Shown in pieces: positions 49,645 through 63,883 of a stretch of 64,000 nucleotides of DNA (its first letter is position 1; each line of letters begins with the position of its first letter). The stretch covers positions 606,501 through 670,500 of the forward strand of contig JAZAYU010000053.1 of NCBI GenBank assembly GCA_038501625.1, read 5' to 3'. This DNA is from Corbicula japonica (lineage: Eukaryota; Mollusca; Bivalvia; Venerida; Cyrenidae). Under the pieces are notes generated by a model. That model was given only the letters and a program-made list of their open reading frames with translations. It did no database searches and had not been told where the DNA came from. Made by a program: the position numbers and the translations under genes.

Positions 49645-52600
49645 CTATGAAGCCATGAAAAGTTCCACCATTCTATTCCCAACAACTTGGCGATTCTTTT
49701 CTGCGACTGCGCGTTCCGCCTCTCCGCGTGACACGAACGTAATCACAACGTCACCGCTTGGTAGTCCTTCCGGTGTATATTGAACATGAATACTTTCCGG
49801 GCTCACCTAAAAACGAATGAAACATCCAGATAAATAGTCTACAAACTATGACGTTCTGTATAACAGTAGGTCAGCTCAAGATATAAGAATAAGAAATCTG
49901 GCCCCAATATCAGGAAAAAGTTCTTGCTCAAACTCAATGTTCAAAACAGTTTCAATCAAAGTTTGATAATTTATTAAGAATAATTGATGAAAATGAAATT
50001 TAGTTTCCCCTCTTACCCTGGAAATACTTATTACCACGAAGTGTTGCTACTGATTTCAGAATATATATTTAAATTTTAGACTCAAACTGATGTTTTGGTA
50101 ATTATGGCATCCAAAGTTTGAACAACAATTTTTAAAAAATGCGTTAAAAAACCTACTCATAAAAAATAAATATATCAAGTAAACTGTATACGTCGGCATT
50201 TAAAAGTTAATTCTTTGAGTCGAGTTAAAAATCAAACTTTGTTTCATGATAATGGTGCCTGAACTCCAAGATAATTATAAAATCATACTAAATTTTCTAT
50301 AAATAAACAATAAATCTAATAAATTGGTTTTAATGAATTTAACAAACGAAAACTACATTTAACATAAACGATGTTAGTACATTATCAAGTTATTGCCAGA
50401 AATGAATAACGAAACGTAGCAACTTCCAGATGCAGCAAAAGAAATGAAAGTTGTCATCAGACGACAAAATTGAAACTAAAGCAGTTCTGATTATAACGCA
50501 AAAAAGAAATAAAGGATGTCTACCTAGCTAGGTTAGATAACTGATTAAATATTGGGTTACACTTTCAACAGTCTTTTAGCTCTAAAACAATACAATCTAG
50601 AAGAGTCATGACCAGTATTTCAGAATTTCAACGATACTACAACTAGCTAGATGGGTGTTCAGTTGAACACTTGTGTCGCCTTTGTGTACTTTGTCAGAAT
50701 AAAAAACTGGGAGTTTGATAAATAAAATATTATATTAATTGCAAAGTTATATCGAATGATTTTTCATGACAAAATCCAAATATAAAAAGTAGCATTAATC
50801 CGCCAAATGCGACTTGACCTAAAGATTTTAACATGATCACGACCATGTTGTCAGCACGACCATGTTGTCAGAAGCAGTATAATAGGATGCTGAACAAACA
50901 ATAAGAAAATGGCAAAGTAATGGCAATAGCCCATTTTTGTGTAAAAATCTTTGTACAAATAGGATCTTAACTCCTTCAAATATGAACTTGACATAAAGAT
51001 TGTGAGATCATTGCGAACATGGTGTCATAAGAAATATAATTTGAAATTCTGATAAAAAAATATATCAAGAAATGGCAAAGTTGCAGCCAACGAAAAGTTT
51101 TCGTGATGGACGGACTGAGGGACGGACAAAGCGATCCCTAAGAAAAGGCGACACAAAAAGTATTTAAAAATATGTAATTTCCCCTTTTAATTTTTTTTTA
51201 AGAAAACGGAAATGTTTGACTAATATGTAGGTACCATTTGGAAAATACTCAAGTAAAATAAAAGAAACACTGGTCTAAGAGGTTGAGAGCGTAGAGATAC
51301 AGTGTAATGTTTGTTTGATACAGCATTCACTCATACATATGTACTCCACTGTATTTCTAGACTAAAGGTGTTATTCACAGCAAACAAAACACACAGTCAT
51401 TGTGTTGTTGTTGTTGATTGTGTTAGTGTTAACATACAAGTAAGTGCTTCCCACAATACATACATGTGATACCTAATGGCGGATCCTTCCATGGTCGACT
51501 CTGTCACTTAATCATACTCAAAACTCAAACAGTTATTAATTTTGTCTCATACCACTGCAATTAAGTTTTCAAGCAGTTCTGTATATATTATTACTGGTTT
51601 TTGTGTAATTTTAACTTAAGACAAATTAAATCAACCAAAAAATAAAGAATTCTATAATGTAAATGGTAATATATTGGACGAGAGGCTTGACTGAACGACG
51701 TACCTCGGGGAATCCTTGAAAGAAATTAAGAATATCTTGGAGTGAGACATTAAATGGAAGCCCCCTCATAACGACCATGGAGGGTCCAGTGTTAGTAGTG
51801 AAGTAAGTCTGTGGAGAGACAGGGGGTGTAGGGTACCAGTAGATTATCTGTGGAAACATGGCCGGTCTTGGGGCCGCTGTCAGGTGCGTCAGACCCTGCT
51901 GGAAGGGCGTGGCATACATCGGCTGCGGAATGTGTGTCAGTGGCAAGGTAGAGCTGAATGAGCTGGCAAGCTGGCTCGTCATTCCGTGAATCGAAGGGAT
52001 CAGCGCGGTCGTTCCTGTCGAGAAAGATATCATATTAAACAATCCAAGATGTAACAACTTAAGGCAATTAGTTTCGGTACTTCTAAATCATATAGATGTG
52101 TTGAATGACTCGGTACTTTCGGTCTCGAATTTAGGACTATCAATAAATATTTATGAGGAATTGGCTTCAACAGAAATATTTCATTAGGAAAGTGCGTTAA
52201 TTATTTTTATCAATAAATACGGAAAGGGCCAGTCTTTAACAATCTATGAGGAATGGCGCTATAACGTTGAAGGCTGCTAATGGTAACCTACCAGGCGAAA
52301 TTAACTGTCGTTGGATGAGTGAGGAGTGTGTTAATGTTGGCATAGCTGCTTGATGAGCAATGGGTGTGACTGGAGACAGAGTAGGTGACGTAATGCCGTG
52401 AGTAAGAACCAGGTTCATGTCCTCCCCCGAGCACTGAATGACCTCGATTACGCGCTTTTTCCCGGCATAAATGATCTGTCGTCTGTGTCGGTTTATTGCT
52501 GTGAGCTGGGCTGCCTCCTCCGAACTCATCTGTATAAAAGCTTCACCTGACGGTTCACCCTGTAAAAGTTTTAAAATTGTTTGATTAATTTTTAAGAAGC

Positions 52601-55600
52601 AGGTAGCAACAAGTCGCATTATGTTGGCTGATTGTTTAGGCCACAATAGAAAATTACTTTTTGTTTCGGTAAGAGATACTTATTGCAGTGGTTGATCGGA
52701 CGGAAGCAAGTACCCTGGATTGTTATGTTTTTCTTTATTTAATGCTGAATGTTTGTTGATTTTTAAGAAAAGTGTGTGAGGTCATTTTTATTTGTTATGC
52801 TAGTTGGAATCAAAAATGCAGAGTGTTAATACCTGAGCACTATAGACCATGTGTACACCTTGGTAGACAATGAACTGGGAGAACTCTCCAAGGAAGGAGA
52901 GAATGTCAGTCACCTGCGAGCCCCCGGGCAGGTTTCGCAGCCGGATACAGTCCCGCCGTGTGCCGCTCGTGATCAGTGACTGGGGAATGTACGGTAATGC
53001 TGTCTGTGGGGGTAGCTGCGCGATCAGGGGAGGTAACGCCACCTGATTCTCCTGAGGTTCAGGGTTCCTGGGGTCCATACTGCGGTTCAATACCTGTCAA
53101 TGCGTAAAAAACGATAATTATTCGCTAACCAAGAGCAGGAAAAATTGCGTTATTAATTTAAAAAATAGTAAGCTTTCAACCATGCATTGCTTTGTGAAAA
53201 AGGGGAAAACAATGTATTCACTTGCCCAAACTTAATGAATAGTTTGAATTGGAGAAAACTAATAAGATTATTTTAAAGTTGCATAATAATATCACTCCAT
53301 TATGCGGAACTTTGAAGTATGGAGATTAAATTGACCGAAGAAATTGCGGACAAGCATTTCACTCAAACAAGCTTAGAAGATGCACAATTTAGCTTTTATC
53401 TCCCTTTGACGTACATAACTGCTAGAGATTAAATACCTGTTGTACTTCAGCCGTGGTTGATTTGAACAGTTCTATGTAGCGTGTTCCCATGATGTCACGG
53501 TGCTTCTTCAGAGCTTTGTCAGCCTCCTCTTCTGTCGGCATTAGCACGAAGGCGTCTCCCGTCGACCGGCCGTCGGGATAATGAACAAACAAGATCCCTT
53601 CCTCGCCGTCAAGGACGTCACAAACGTTAGGTTCTCGTGCGAAAAACTCGAGCTGTAAGCCAAAACATACAACCAAGGGGTGTTAAAGAGTGTAAAATAC
53701 GTGGGCTGTACTAAAGTTAAATCAACAGGTCATGCAAACTAGAGCAAAATTTGTCCAGGAGAGGCCCCGTTTCTGACGTCGGACAATCTGTCATGCGTTC
53801 TAACGTCTATCGTATGTCGGCTGCAACGTGTAAATCTAATGATCTGACTCGTGCTAAAATCACACCAGATCACGAAAAATAAATCCCAAAGTGTTCACAA
53901 GTAAATCTTTCTGACCAATATCATATATAAAAAAAAGAATTAATTGTATCTAGCAAGGCAAACTAGCGACCATCTACACATTAAATGGTGTTTGTTTGTT
54001 GTTGTTTTTTTCACACGAGTAAATATCGTCAAAGATTACAATGAATACTGGATGATCCTCATTTAAAATGATGACGTAAAATTACGTAAAGTGTAATAAT
54101 GTCCCATATTTGGCAAATACAGTGAAATTTTCGATTTGGTAATGCATGTTACTTTGTTCAAATAAAAGTCACCAAACATAAATAGAAAAATGCATAACTG
54201 AGGAGGAAAAAAACGCATACACGCAAAATTTGTGTTAACATAATAGTCTATTCTACCACTCATAGTATAACACGTTTGACTTATTTATTGTTATGTTAAT
54301 GTTAATGGACATATATATGTCACCGTCATACAGTGTGCATAATTAAAGGCATCCTGAAACAACTGTGCCCATGATCAAAAACTAAATCTGGAGACCAGTC
54401 TGAAATCTCAAGCATCTAATTCGCTGAAATGTTGACTGGTCGCCATTTCAGCCAATAAGATCCTTGAGATTTCAGACTGGTCCCCTGTTTTAGTTTTATG
54501 ATCTTGGGCCCTGGTCCACATTGAACGGATCCACCACCTTATGTCGCCCATGCACAAAGAGTAGCAGAAATGTAGCTTAGAACCCAGTGTCTTCATTACA
54601 TAGAACCTGCCACAGCTTCGACGCACTATATCACATTTTTCATTCTATACTATGCACAATTTAGCGCGCTTCCATGGATTTCATATGATATGTCATCGTT
54701 TCAAATTTGTAATGTATTCGTTACAAGTACACATATTTCTTTTCAAATGTATTACCAACTTTCTACCGCAGATGGAATGTTTTACAAGATTTTTTAATGT
54801 TTTTTTTTTACTTTTATACTCCAAAACATAACCATACTATCCGAGGAAAAGCGCTTAACTGCATGTTGAAAGTATTTGGACATGATTATGTGTCGCATTC
54901 TTTCTGTCTACTTATTTTATTTTAAAGTGTATCGAAAATGATCTCCCTTTACCAAGTATTTGCCATTAAGGATTGGAATTGTTACAATATCGTTCAGGGG
55001 AATATGGTGGAAAACTGCTGTGCTAATGGGAAAGCCTCTGATTACAGAAAACCACGTGACTCCTAAAGTGTTACTGAAAATAGTAAATAAATGTAAAGTT
55101 CCAGCCCGGAATTATGAAATATGATTTTCCCTTGCACGAGGCACTCTCTGAGACAGCCCAGCACCTTCTTAGATCCTGCAATATGATTGGTTGAATTTCT
55201 ATCACCTCATTACCATATCCAATATGGCGACCAAAACTCTAGAACCGTAAGTCCTTGTACCACACTCTGAGTACCATATCATAGACATAGTAAGCCTTCC
55301 CTAGACTTACCTTCCATAGTAAGTTTTAGATTGTTTAATCATTCGTTTTATGTAACCATGATATATCGTATTCCATTCGGCTGAAAATTCAACATAGCAT
55401 TGTCAGAAATATAAACCTACTTGCTTTTACCTATTTCGGCTTAGAGTATGGAGTGATTCTGTTAAGAAGGTCCTTTGCTGCAAAATTGTTGTTACCAAAA
55501 ATATATTTAAAGTAGCATTTTGTGATATTTTCAATAAAGGAGGAACAGATGTCGGGTCCCCCAAGACAATTTCATAAATACTCTACAAGGAACCTGTTGA

Positions 55601-58539
55601 CAAGAATCCTTCCATGGCTTGTTGGTTCAATATATGAGTATAGCTGATAATGCTTTAAAAACCTTTCCCTGATAAATCTGATTGTATGTATATAAATGAC
55701 AAGTATTACGGAACGTAGAGACGTTTCAGAAAGATCTTCGAAGAGTCTGACATACATTTTATATACATGTATACTTATTATATACAATGTGTGATATCAA
55801 CAATGGAAAGCGGGCATAGTTATATATACAATGAAGGATTTTGGGTACTGCAAGTTTGACTTTAAGACTCACCACTTGCTGTGTTGTTGCCGTGAATGGG
55901 AGACCACGCATGCGTATAATGACTTCACCACCACGTGACAGGAAAGCTTGCGCTTCAGTATTGCTACCTATTGCAAATACAACAACAACGCATCAGCACA
56001 AACACAGCACAAAGTTTACAAAAATCTGGTTTTAGTTAAACTGAATGTTAACAAGACTTATCAGTGAAGTGTTCCTTGATTCTTTTCTCAAGCAGATGTT
56101 GCAAAAGCAATATTGATCGAACCCATTCAATATCACATATATACCAGCAGGTGTGTCCTGTGACTCACTGTATACCATTTTAATCATATCCACATATTGA
56201 CAAGTTCTATATCCTTAAGCTAAAATGATCTGTTTGTTGTTTTGTTTTGGTTAGAATGTTTTCAAACAGAAGATTAATGTGTCAAAATGCAAATGTTTCC
56301 TCTGAATCAATGAACATGTCAGTAGGTAGTATTTTGATGTAAACATTTCACATGTAAAACCCATGTCGACCAAGATGCCAACACCACAATTGAAATCAAA
56401 AATGCCATTTATTTATATCCTCCTTTTCTAGTGCCTATAAAACTAAGCATTCTGAGACATCTTGGAAAACCCGGCCACTCTCGATAGCTTTCGTCGAAAA
56501 CAGATGTTAAGAAAAATGTATCCCCCCACGAGTCTTGTGATAAACTTACCTCCTGCAACATTGAGGAAATCTTTCCCAGTGGCTTTGTATACTTCTATGT
56601 ATCTTTGTCCAATGTGATGTTTATGTCGTCTAATGGCAAGGTCTCTGTTCTCCTGATCTGTGAATCTCACAAGAGCTTCACCATTCCGCCGACCCTGGGG
56701 GCTCAGACACAGCGCTACTCCTCCCCTATAACATAAATTAGCTTTCATGTAAACCAGCGCTACTCCGATCGCCGTTCCTGTTGTTTCTGGCACAATGCTA
56801 CTTTTCTTCCACTAAAACATAGCAATAAGTTAAATGCGTTTGATATGGGGAGGGTAAAACGCAACCTCCGCCCTAAGTAAATGGTAAAGTAGTATATGCC
56901 ATTTAGCCAAGGTTCAAGCCACCGTCCTTAGAAATAGTACATCGTTGAAATAGCAGTTCATTATTCTGACTTAACTGCGACTTTTGGCACATGTATCTGA
57001 CCGCTAAAATTTAAAACCAGACTATTTATGATCATACAGTATATTACGTACTTGGCAATATTTAATCCTTTGAAGAACCTTGCGATGTCCTGATCAGATG
57101 ATTGCCATGGTAACCCGCGTGCACGCACCACGACCTCATCGTCCACGATATCACTCTTGCTGCTGCAATACACAAACCCGAACACGATTACATTATATTG
57201 AAAACGGAAACAAACTAATGTATTCATATTGACAAAAAGACAAACAACTTCTTTATCTCTTTTATGAAGGGCGTTTGTCAGATGCTGTGTTTTTAAAAAA
57301 GAAAGGACATTTTATTTTTCGACACCCGGAAATTTTCAAGTAAAAATCGTTACTAGTTGCGTGGAAACCCGTTACGATGAAAATTTCTTGACTGTAACAA
57401 ATAGTTGTTTGATAAATGTATGATAACATATGGACGCACAATACTCGTCTATTGACCCAGGTAATTCTTCTATTGGAGAAGAAGTTTCTAGTGCCACTGA
57501 CTTTTCCCTTTTCAGCTAACTAAACAATGTTTTAATTAATGTTATCAGCGCTGAATGTCGCACTATCGGGCGCCATTATTGGGCGATCCTGTTAGCAAGA
57601 TGCGCCCAGTCAGGAAATCATCCAACAACATGACAAAAGTATTGATCTGCAATTTAGTTCATAAATTTGCGGACGACGATGTATTGTTCTGCAGCAGGAA
57701 CAGAACGGACGGTTAACTGCTTTCTTTGGGTCGTATGGAAGTAAAAAAAACCCATTAACTTAAGTCATCAGGTAAAAATGCCGTTGGTCTGCCGTGTCTA
57801 CTCACATTGCTTACAGCATAATGTAGTTAATTTAATATAGTGATCTTACCATATACCGGGTTCTAGGCGTTCATTGACTACGTCTGGTTCACCAAATACA
57901 TGACCTGTGAAAATAATTATGAAATAATTAGAAGATTGAAAGATATAAATTATAATTCTGGTATATGTTTGTTTTATAATGACAAAACGATTATGTATGT
58001 TTTATGAACGTCGCTTGCTTTGTAGCCGATGGCAACTTAAGTGTAACTAAGGTTTGTTGTCTTTTCGGATGCTAGTCATATATAGTTTTATAACGAAAAC
58101 CTTGAGAAAACAATGGAAATTATAAATAACCAGATTTAAACTGCATGTGTTATTTTCCAAAGATTTAAGTAACGGTAGAATGGATAAAAACAACTGAAAA
58201 CTACAGTGCAAACCTTTAAAACAAACTAATGCCAAGATATTTTACATTATCTAACATACTATAACCTATGCTCAAGGTTATAAAATGGGGCATGGAAACC
58301 AGTCTCAAATCTAAAGCATCTGATTGGCTGAAATGGTGACCAGTCGCCATTTCAGCCAATCAGATCCTTGAGATTTTAGACTGGTTTCCAAACTCAGTTT
58401 TATAACCTTCAGCCCTAGATATCAAGTCAGCAATCCAGACAAGCTGCATACTTACCGTCTACGACGAGACGCTGTAGTATGGAAGCCATCTCCTGACACT
58501 GACGTATGCCGTATTCCGAGGACTGGTCTCCGTGTATAC
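49645..58539 (-). CDS. ESRP: Epithelial splicing regulatory protein (ESRP/Fusilli), last ten exons
   Basis: Minus-strand exons: 58539-58456, 57904-57850, 57162-57052, 56725-56550, 55967-55873, 53652-53437, 53093-52833, 52559-52292, 52014-51704 and 49806-49645. All junctions keep frame, giving about 578 residues to the TAG stop; the 5' end (the exonuclease-like N-terminal domain in this family) is outside the window. The protein binds GU-rich RNA and controls alternative exons in epithelia. RRM1: [20 protein letters not shown] ... [13 protein letters not shown]2: [20 protein letters not shown] ... GDAFVLM. RRM3: [20 protein letters not shown] ... GEAFIQM. A Pro/Thr-rich linker leads to a fourth RRM-like unit ([20 protein letters not shown] ... 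SGDVVITF). The acceptor of the third listed exon is a NAGNAG tandem. Introns contain palindromic repeats. Confidence 0.95.
50671..51156. mobile_element. Pearl-like short element with TTGTGTCGCCTT ends, in ESRP's last intron
   Basis: Ends TTGTGTCGCCTT (50671-50682) and AAGGCGACACAA (51145-51156) are exact inverted repeats. Inside are two or more diverged units around 'aagaaatggcaaagt' and 'gaccatgttgtcag', and a GACGGAC-rich run near 51105-51127. The build resembles the other tandem-core elements here. Confidence 0.6.
54367..54510. repeat. ~130 bp palindromic repeat, copy 1
   Basis: The left arm GAGACCAGTCTGAAATCTCA and the right arm TGAGATTTCAGACTGGTC are inverted, and the pairing extends outward through ATGATC / GATCTTGGGCC words. 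The centre reads GACTGGTCGCCATTTCAGCC. No coding frame. Confidence 0.75.
58276..58407. repeat. ~130 bp palindromic repeat, copy 2
   Basis: The arms begin GGTTATAAAA and end TTTTATAACC, with GGAAACCAGTCTCAAATCT opposite AGATTTTAGACTGGTTTCC and TTGGCTGAAATGG opposite CCATTTCAGCCAA. It lies in an ESRP intron immediately downstream of exon 58456-58539. Confidence 0.8.
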
Positions 58540-59348
58540 CTAAATCTATGATCTCGTTAAGGAACGGTGTGGGTATTTTTGATTAGAAGCAAAAAAAACA
58601 TCCCAAAAACAAATCGCGCAATAATGTGGTATACAATATTTAACATTAATCTTCATTGGAGATCAAACTAACTTTCTTGACTTCGCCCTGGACAATCAAT
58701 TTTAGGCATATATTTTTTTTTAATTCTTCATATTGTGATTTATTTTCGGTACTGACCTAGTATTTGGAATAGTTCAGTCACAAAACATGAAATAATTACA
58801 ACAAGTTAATGTAAAATGAAACAGTTTGCCATGACATACATTTAAGATTAAAGGCAATATAATAAGCCATTATTATAGATGCCATTATTCACTGAAATGA
58901 AGCACACGAAAACCGGTAGTTAATTTCAAAATCACAGTATAAAATCTGCTACTTTTCATACAATAAGAAAGTCAAATAAAAGAAATTCTTCCGTTCACTT
59001 CTGAATTTCACAATGAAAATGTTTGCGCTAAGCAAATTGACATGAAAGGTCGGTGACAGAAAATTAAACGTTTATGTATTTAACATGAATACACCAAATA
59101 GACACCACGGTGGCTTCTTTGTGTTCCGATGTCGCACATTTTTTTAAATGAACCTCTATTTTTATGGACGAAAAATACAAAAGGTATCAACAATGAAGAC
59201 ATACTAGCAACAAAAATAACAACAATAACAACAACAAAAAACCAGCAAAAATAATAGACAAAATGGAAGAATAAATTATTCAGACAATACAGGAAACTTC
59301 AAATCAACCGACAAAATGATCTATGTTATAAATTTTTTAAATAAAACA

Positions 59349-59405
<57 letters not shown>

Positions 59406-59412
59406 TAATAAA
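59349..59412. repeat. (AAT)n microsatellite
   Basis: A run of about 20 AAT units with one interruption near the end. Confidence 0.9.
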
Positions 59413-62400
59413 TTTTGATATTATCATCATCATCGGCAGTATTATCTATCAACAGTATTATCCCAGCAAAATCTGCAGCGTTTGCATATTTGCAAAGAAA
59501 GAGTGTAATATATATACAAACATTGTCACCGGTAGATACATGTTGACAGAGCGATAATTATCTCCTAATTTAATCTTTTCGTGAATCTTTTACGGTCGAG
59601 GAGATTATTTATGGATCTTTGTTTTGGGGCCCAAGTGACGATGTATCAATACTGATTAAGAACAATCCAATATCGACACACGATCAGGTGTACAAAATGT
59701 AATATCATTAACAAAGACAAAAAACCTTTATGCTACGTTATTATGCATACAAAATCACAGCTAAAACAAAGCCTTATTATGTCTGACCATGAATAAATAA
59801 TAACACAATAACGACAATAAAATAGCAAATTATGGTAATGTTAAAGTTCAGTGTATGCAACCATATAAATAAGGAGACATGATGTTATGTATCAACTCCA
59901 AGAGAAACAAATGACAATTTCTTTGCTGCAAATAGAAATCTTGGTTTTTTTAAGCAAAGGACCAAAATATAATATAATTAGGACAAGAACTAAAGAACAA
60001 GAATAAAAACGGGGCAAGTGTTAACATAGACAAGAAAGGAATGCCTAACTGATTGTCTTAAGTATATCACAATACATTGAACTGAATTCTAAACCGTACA
60101 ATACAAGCGTACCAATGAAAAGCCTTTTGTTAAGATGCATAAAGCTCCTGTATGTATTTAGAATGTATACAAAGAGCTGGGAGATGGGAGATGCTCAAAC
60201 TGATAGGAGATTGCAAAGTAGATAAACTCAAGTTAGAATACTGCGTACATACTAAAGAGCACAGCCCTTCCATGCAGACGGGGCATCTTTAAGATCAAGA
60301 CTGCTTTGCATGTAAAACTATGGTCGTGCGAAAATAAGGGCTCTTCAGAAATTAATGTAAATTATCATATCAAGTTGACATTTAACTGCCAAATGCAGGG
60401 TCAGATAGCATGGCGTTGTCAGCGGCCTTACCGATAGACATAAATATACATCGTATAAAAATGACAACAGTTCAAATTGCATATTTTAACGTTATATTAA
60501 GTACTATAATTTTGATAAGCAATATGGTCACATAGTGAATTCAGAAAAGCTATGCGATCTAACCTTTCAAACCATTACATTTAACATCATATATTCATTA
60601 TAATTATGCAGAAAGCAATTATACGCAATTTATCAAGCCGCCCCTGCGCTGACATTTACGAAGCAGGTTACGACCGCGTAGGACACTTAAGTGACAAGAT
60701 TTTACGGGGCGAATTGTCAACTGTCCTAATTCAGTGAAAACCACTCTGATTAATTTTGTCTCTCGAAAAATGGTCCTTTAAAACTTGACCGGATTAAAAC
60801 GGGAGGCAATAATAAGCATTGAACGTCAAGTTAATGAAGGTTATATAGTCGTAGAGAGATAATTACCAACCAAATATTATTTACAATTTAGAAAAAACAA
60901 CAATTATAAGGTTATTTAAACAAGAATTTTGAGGATGTTTATATGTTAATTCTGGTGGTTGTCCGAGTGATGGATTCGACAAACATGGAAGTCTGCAGCA
61001 GATTAATGGATGTAGCAAAGAGAGATAACGAAACATCTCGTCTCCATCATATCCAAGTTACCTAGGAATGCTCCGAGTGAAAGCACCCAAACAGGTTGAT
61101 ACAGATCTCATACTATAATATCTAACTGTCCTTAATGAGCCTCGACAAATGGAAAGTGTATAAAAAGAAATTCATGCCGGCCATATCGCACATAAATCAT
61201 TCTCTGTCAACCAACAAAATAGTGCTCCAGGCTAAACAAGGGACATAAGTCTTGTCAAATAAGGAAAATATAAACTTATAAATTTTACTATATGTTGAAT
61301 ATACAATCAGTCAAGCAAGTATGAGATATCCAGAAGCAAATAAATGTATAATGTTTAACCGATACAAGATATTAAAACAATGCCGCAGGCGTAAATGTTA
61401 ATTTTCCATCATAAAAACTAACGATGTATGAATTTGCTTAAGGTGAAATCTAATTAAAAGAAAAGATAAGGCATTGAAATGACAATGGTGTTTAACACGT
61501 CCATAAACACTTTCAAATGGCTAGCAAAGTTTTGTAGGTGTACGAAGGGCACTGGGAGAACTTGACTTATGTTATAAAGACTGGTGACAATTTTCTTATA
61601 ATCGGCTGCTAATTGGTTGAAACTGCGTCAGACTCCAAACTGCCTGGTCACTATCGAGTTTTCTAAGCATTAAGACCTGGCTTACTATCTCACTCGGAAC
61701 ATCATTTGTAATGACTCTCAAGGAAAAAAAGGCATGAAATACACTTGATTTTGAGGAGTTATGTAATCACCAACTGCACATAAGGCAAGTTCCTTGTACA
61801 AAGGACTGAACGAAGTGCGAGGTCCCCGTCGTACTCAGGTTACCAAATATGAACCAAAATTGCCGAAATTAGACTAAACGGTTGGATAAAATGAGTCACA
61901 CACCCCAAAGTGAAATTTTTAGATACACTTTTCAAAAATCAATACTTTCTTCCCAACTATTTAACCATTACAACCGCAAGTTATCAGCTTACAATCTAGA
62001 TGCGTTTATTCTATTAAATCAAATGATTTAGAAAAGTAGCAGATTATAGTACTTCTTAACGATACAATGATACTACAAAATCGGCCTCTCTGAAGTACAT
62101 CGCAAGTCAGCAATTGATTAAGTGAAGACCTGACAAACCGAATATGTAAGTATAGGTAGTTACAACTTTATTGACAAAAACAGCTTTATAATCTCATTTA
62201 TAACAATTTTCAGATAAACTTCTGATCTGCGCGACCTTCAGATGCCAGACTAACTCGCTACCTTTGACAAAAAGATAAAACACACACATTACACACGTTC
62301 TAGTTGTTCCGAGCATAACTAGGATATAAATGGCAACTACCGACACGAACCTAGTGGACATTTTGGTCACGAAAATATGTAGAAACACATAGATCTATAC

Positions 62401-63399
62401 AGGTAATGAGACCGTTCCAATCAAATAGTTTAAGGCGGTAACAATAAGACAAAACACAGGTCAAGAAATCAGGTTTGTCTGAGGCTTTGTTAGGGTAGTA
62501 GCATGTTAATTTCGAACTCCCAGGCCGAAATCCATAGAATTATTAAATATTGCTGCCCCAGGTGTTCGAGCAAACCATTGCTCCCCTCTGGACACTTCCT
62601 TGACACGGCACATAGCACAGCCGGAGGGAGTAAACACAAACACTGTGATGTTTTTGCATTAAAAACTTTAAAATTAATTTAAACATATCATAGAGATAGA
62701 AAGGATAGCAGGTTGAAAGAAGATGTTTTCAGGTACAGATGACCTCGTGCATGCAGCCTGAACAGTTATACCTGCTCTCTGTGCACTTAAACCAGTGTGA
62801 CCTTGCTTAGTTGTGTTACAGTCATTTTATATTCCATGTTATTCATTATGCCCGTTGACGTTATGTCACCACGTTTCCTTTTGAAGAACGACGTTTAGAC
62901 GTACGTCAATCTAGTGTCAAACCAGTCGTCTTATCAAAAAGAGAAGTTCATGACATTTTCACAAAAGAGCACAATACACATCCTTTACATTAACTTTGAT
63001 CATTCGTTTCTTTAATACTTTGTAACCTTTTATTTGCAAATGTATACCAAAAATGTAGTGAACGAATCGATCCTCAGTAAATGTTAAGGGCCTAAAGAAA
63101 CCATAATCCTTTCAACAATGTCCTCATGAAAGCGACAAATGCGGGTTTTAAGTAAACTTTTCTTGCCTAATCTCTCGTGAACAAACACGGCATTAACTGC
63201 ATTAAGACATCTTCATGTACTTATTGAAACCTGCTGCTTTCATACACTAATCTCATTTCATGCTGCGATCGCTACTCAGCCAAATCATTATGATGAAAAC
63301 GATCACTTTTCTACAATGATACATATACGAGGACAACGACACCTTAGTAGGTTCATGAATTTTAAGCAAAATCATGAGAAATATCGAAATATCTGTTAA

Positions 63400-63642
63400 T
63401 CATCTACCCCATATTTACGCCCTTCATCCCTTGGGGGACAGGATTAGATCCAGATCAACTTGAAAGTTTTTGTCATATGATCTCGATCTACAATAGTTGC
63501 CTCTTGGTCAATAATAACTTAATGAATCTACAAGCGAACAGTTAAGATCCTGATCAGATGGCACGGATGTGCCGTCCGATCTGGATCTAAACTGTTCGCC
63601 CATATGATATATAAATGAATTATGTATTTATGGAGTAAGGGG
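63400..63642. mobile_element. 'SVDPDQ' MITE copy with TTAA flanks
   Basis: TTAA at 63396-63399 and 63643-63646. The right end is TTTATGGAGTAAGGGG. The core words TTAGATCCAGATCAAC and CCGATCTGGATCTAAACTG are inverted relative to each other. The left end is diverged. Confidence 0.65.
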
Positions 63643-63883
63643 TTAAGGAGAGTTGAATTGCTTTAAGTGGTTGTAAGAAATCAAGCCGAATGTCTGCACA
63701 ATTCCCACCTTGCGTCATTTATCTCACCTTAACTCGAGCAGAACATAAATCATGATCATCTTACACGAGTCTTTGAATACTGTATTTTTTTAAGTCTTCT
63801 TTTCTAACATGTTTCCTACTATTAATTATGATGATGTTCAAGCTTAATCGCAAAATAGCTCACTGCCAACTTGGAACAAAATA

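Noticed and set aside
62194..62388. 64-residue hydrophobic open frame that could be an upstream ESRP exon
   Set aside because: It shows none of the ESRP N-terminal domain sequence and has no convincing splice sites in phase.
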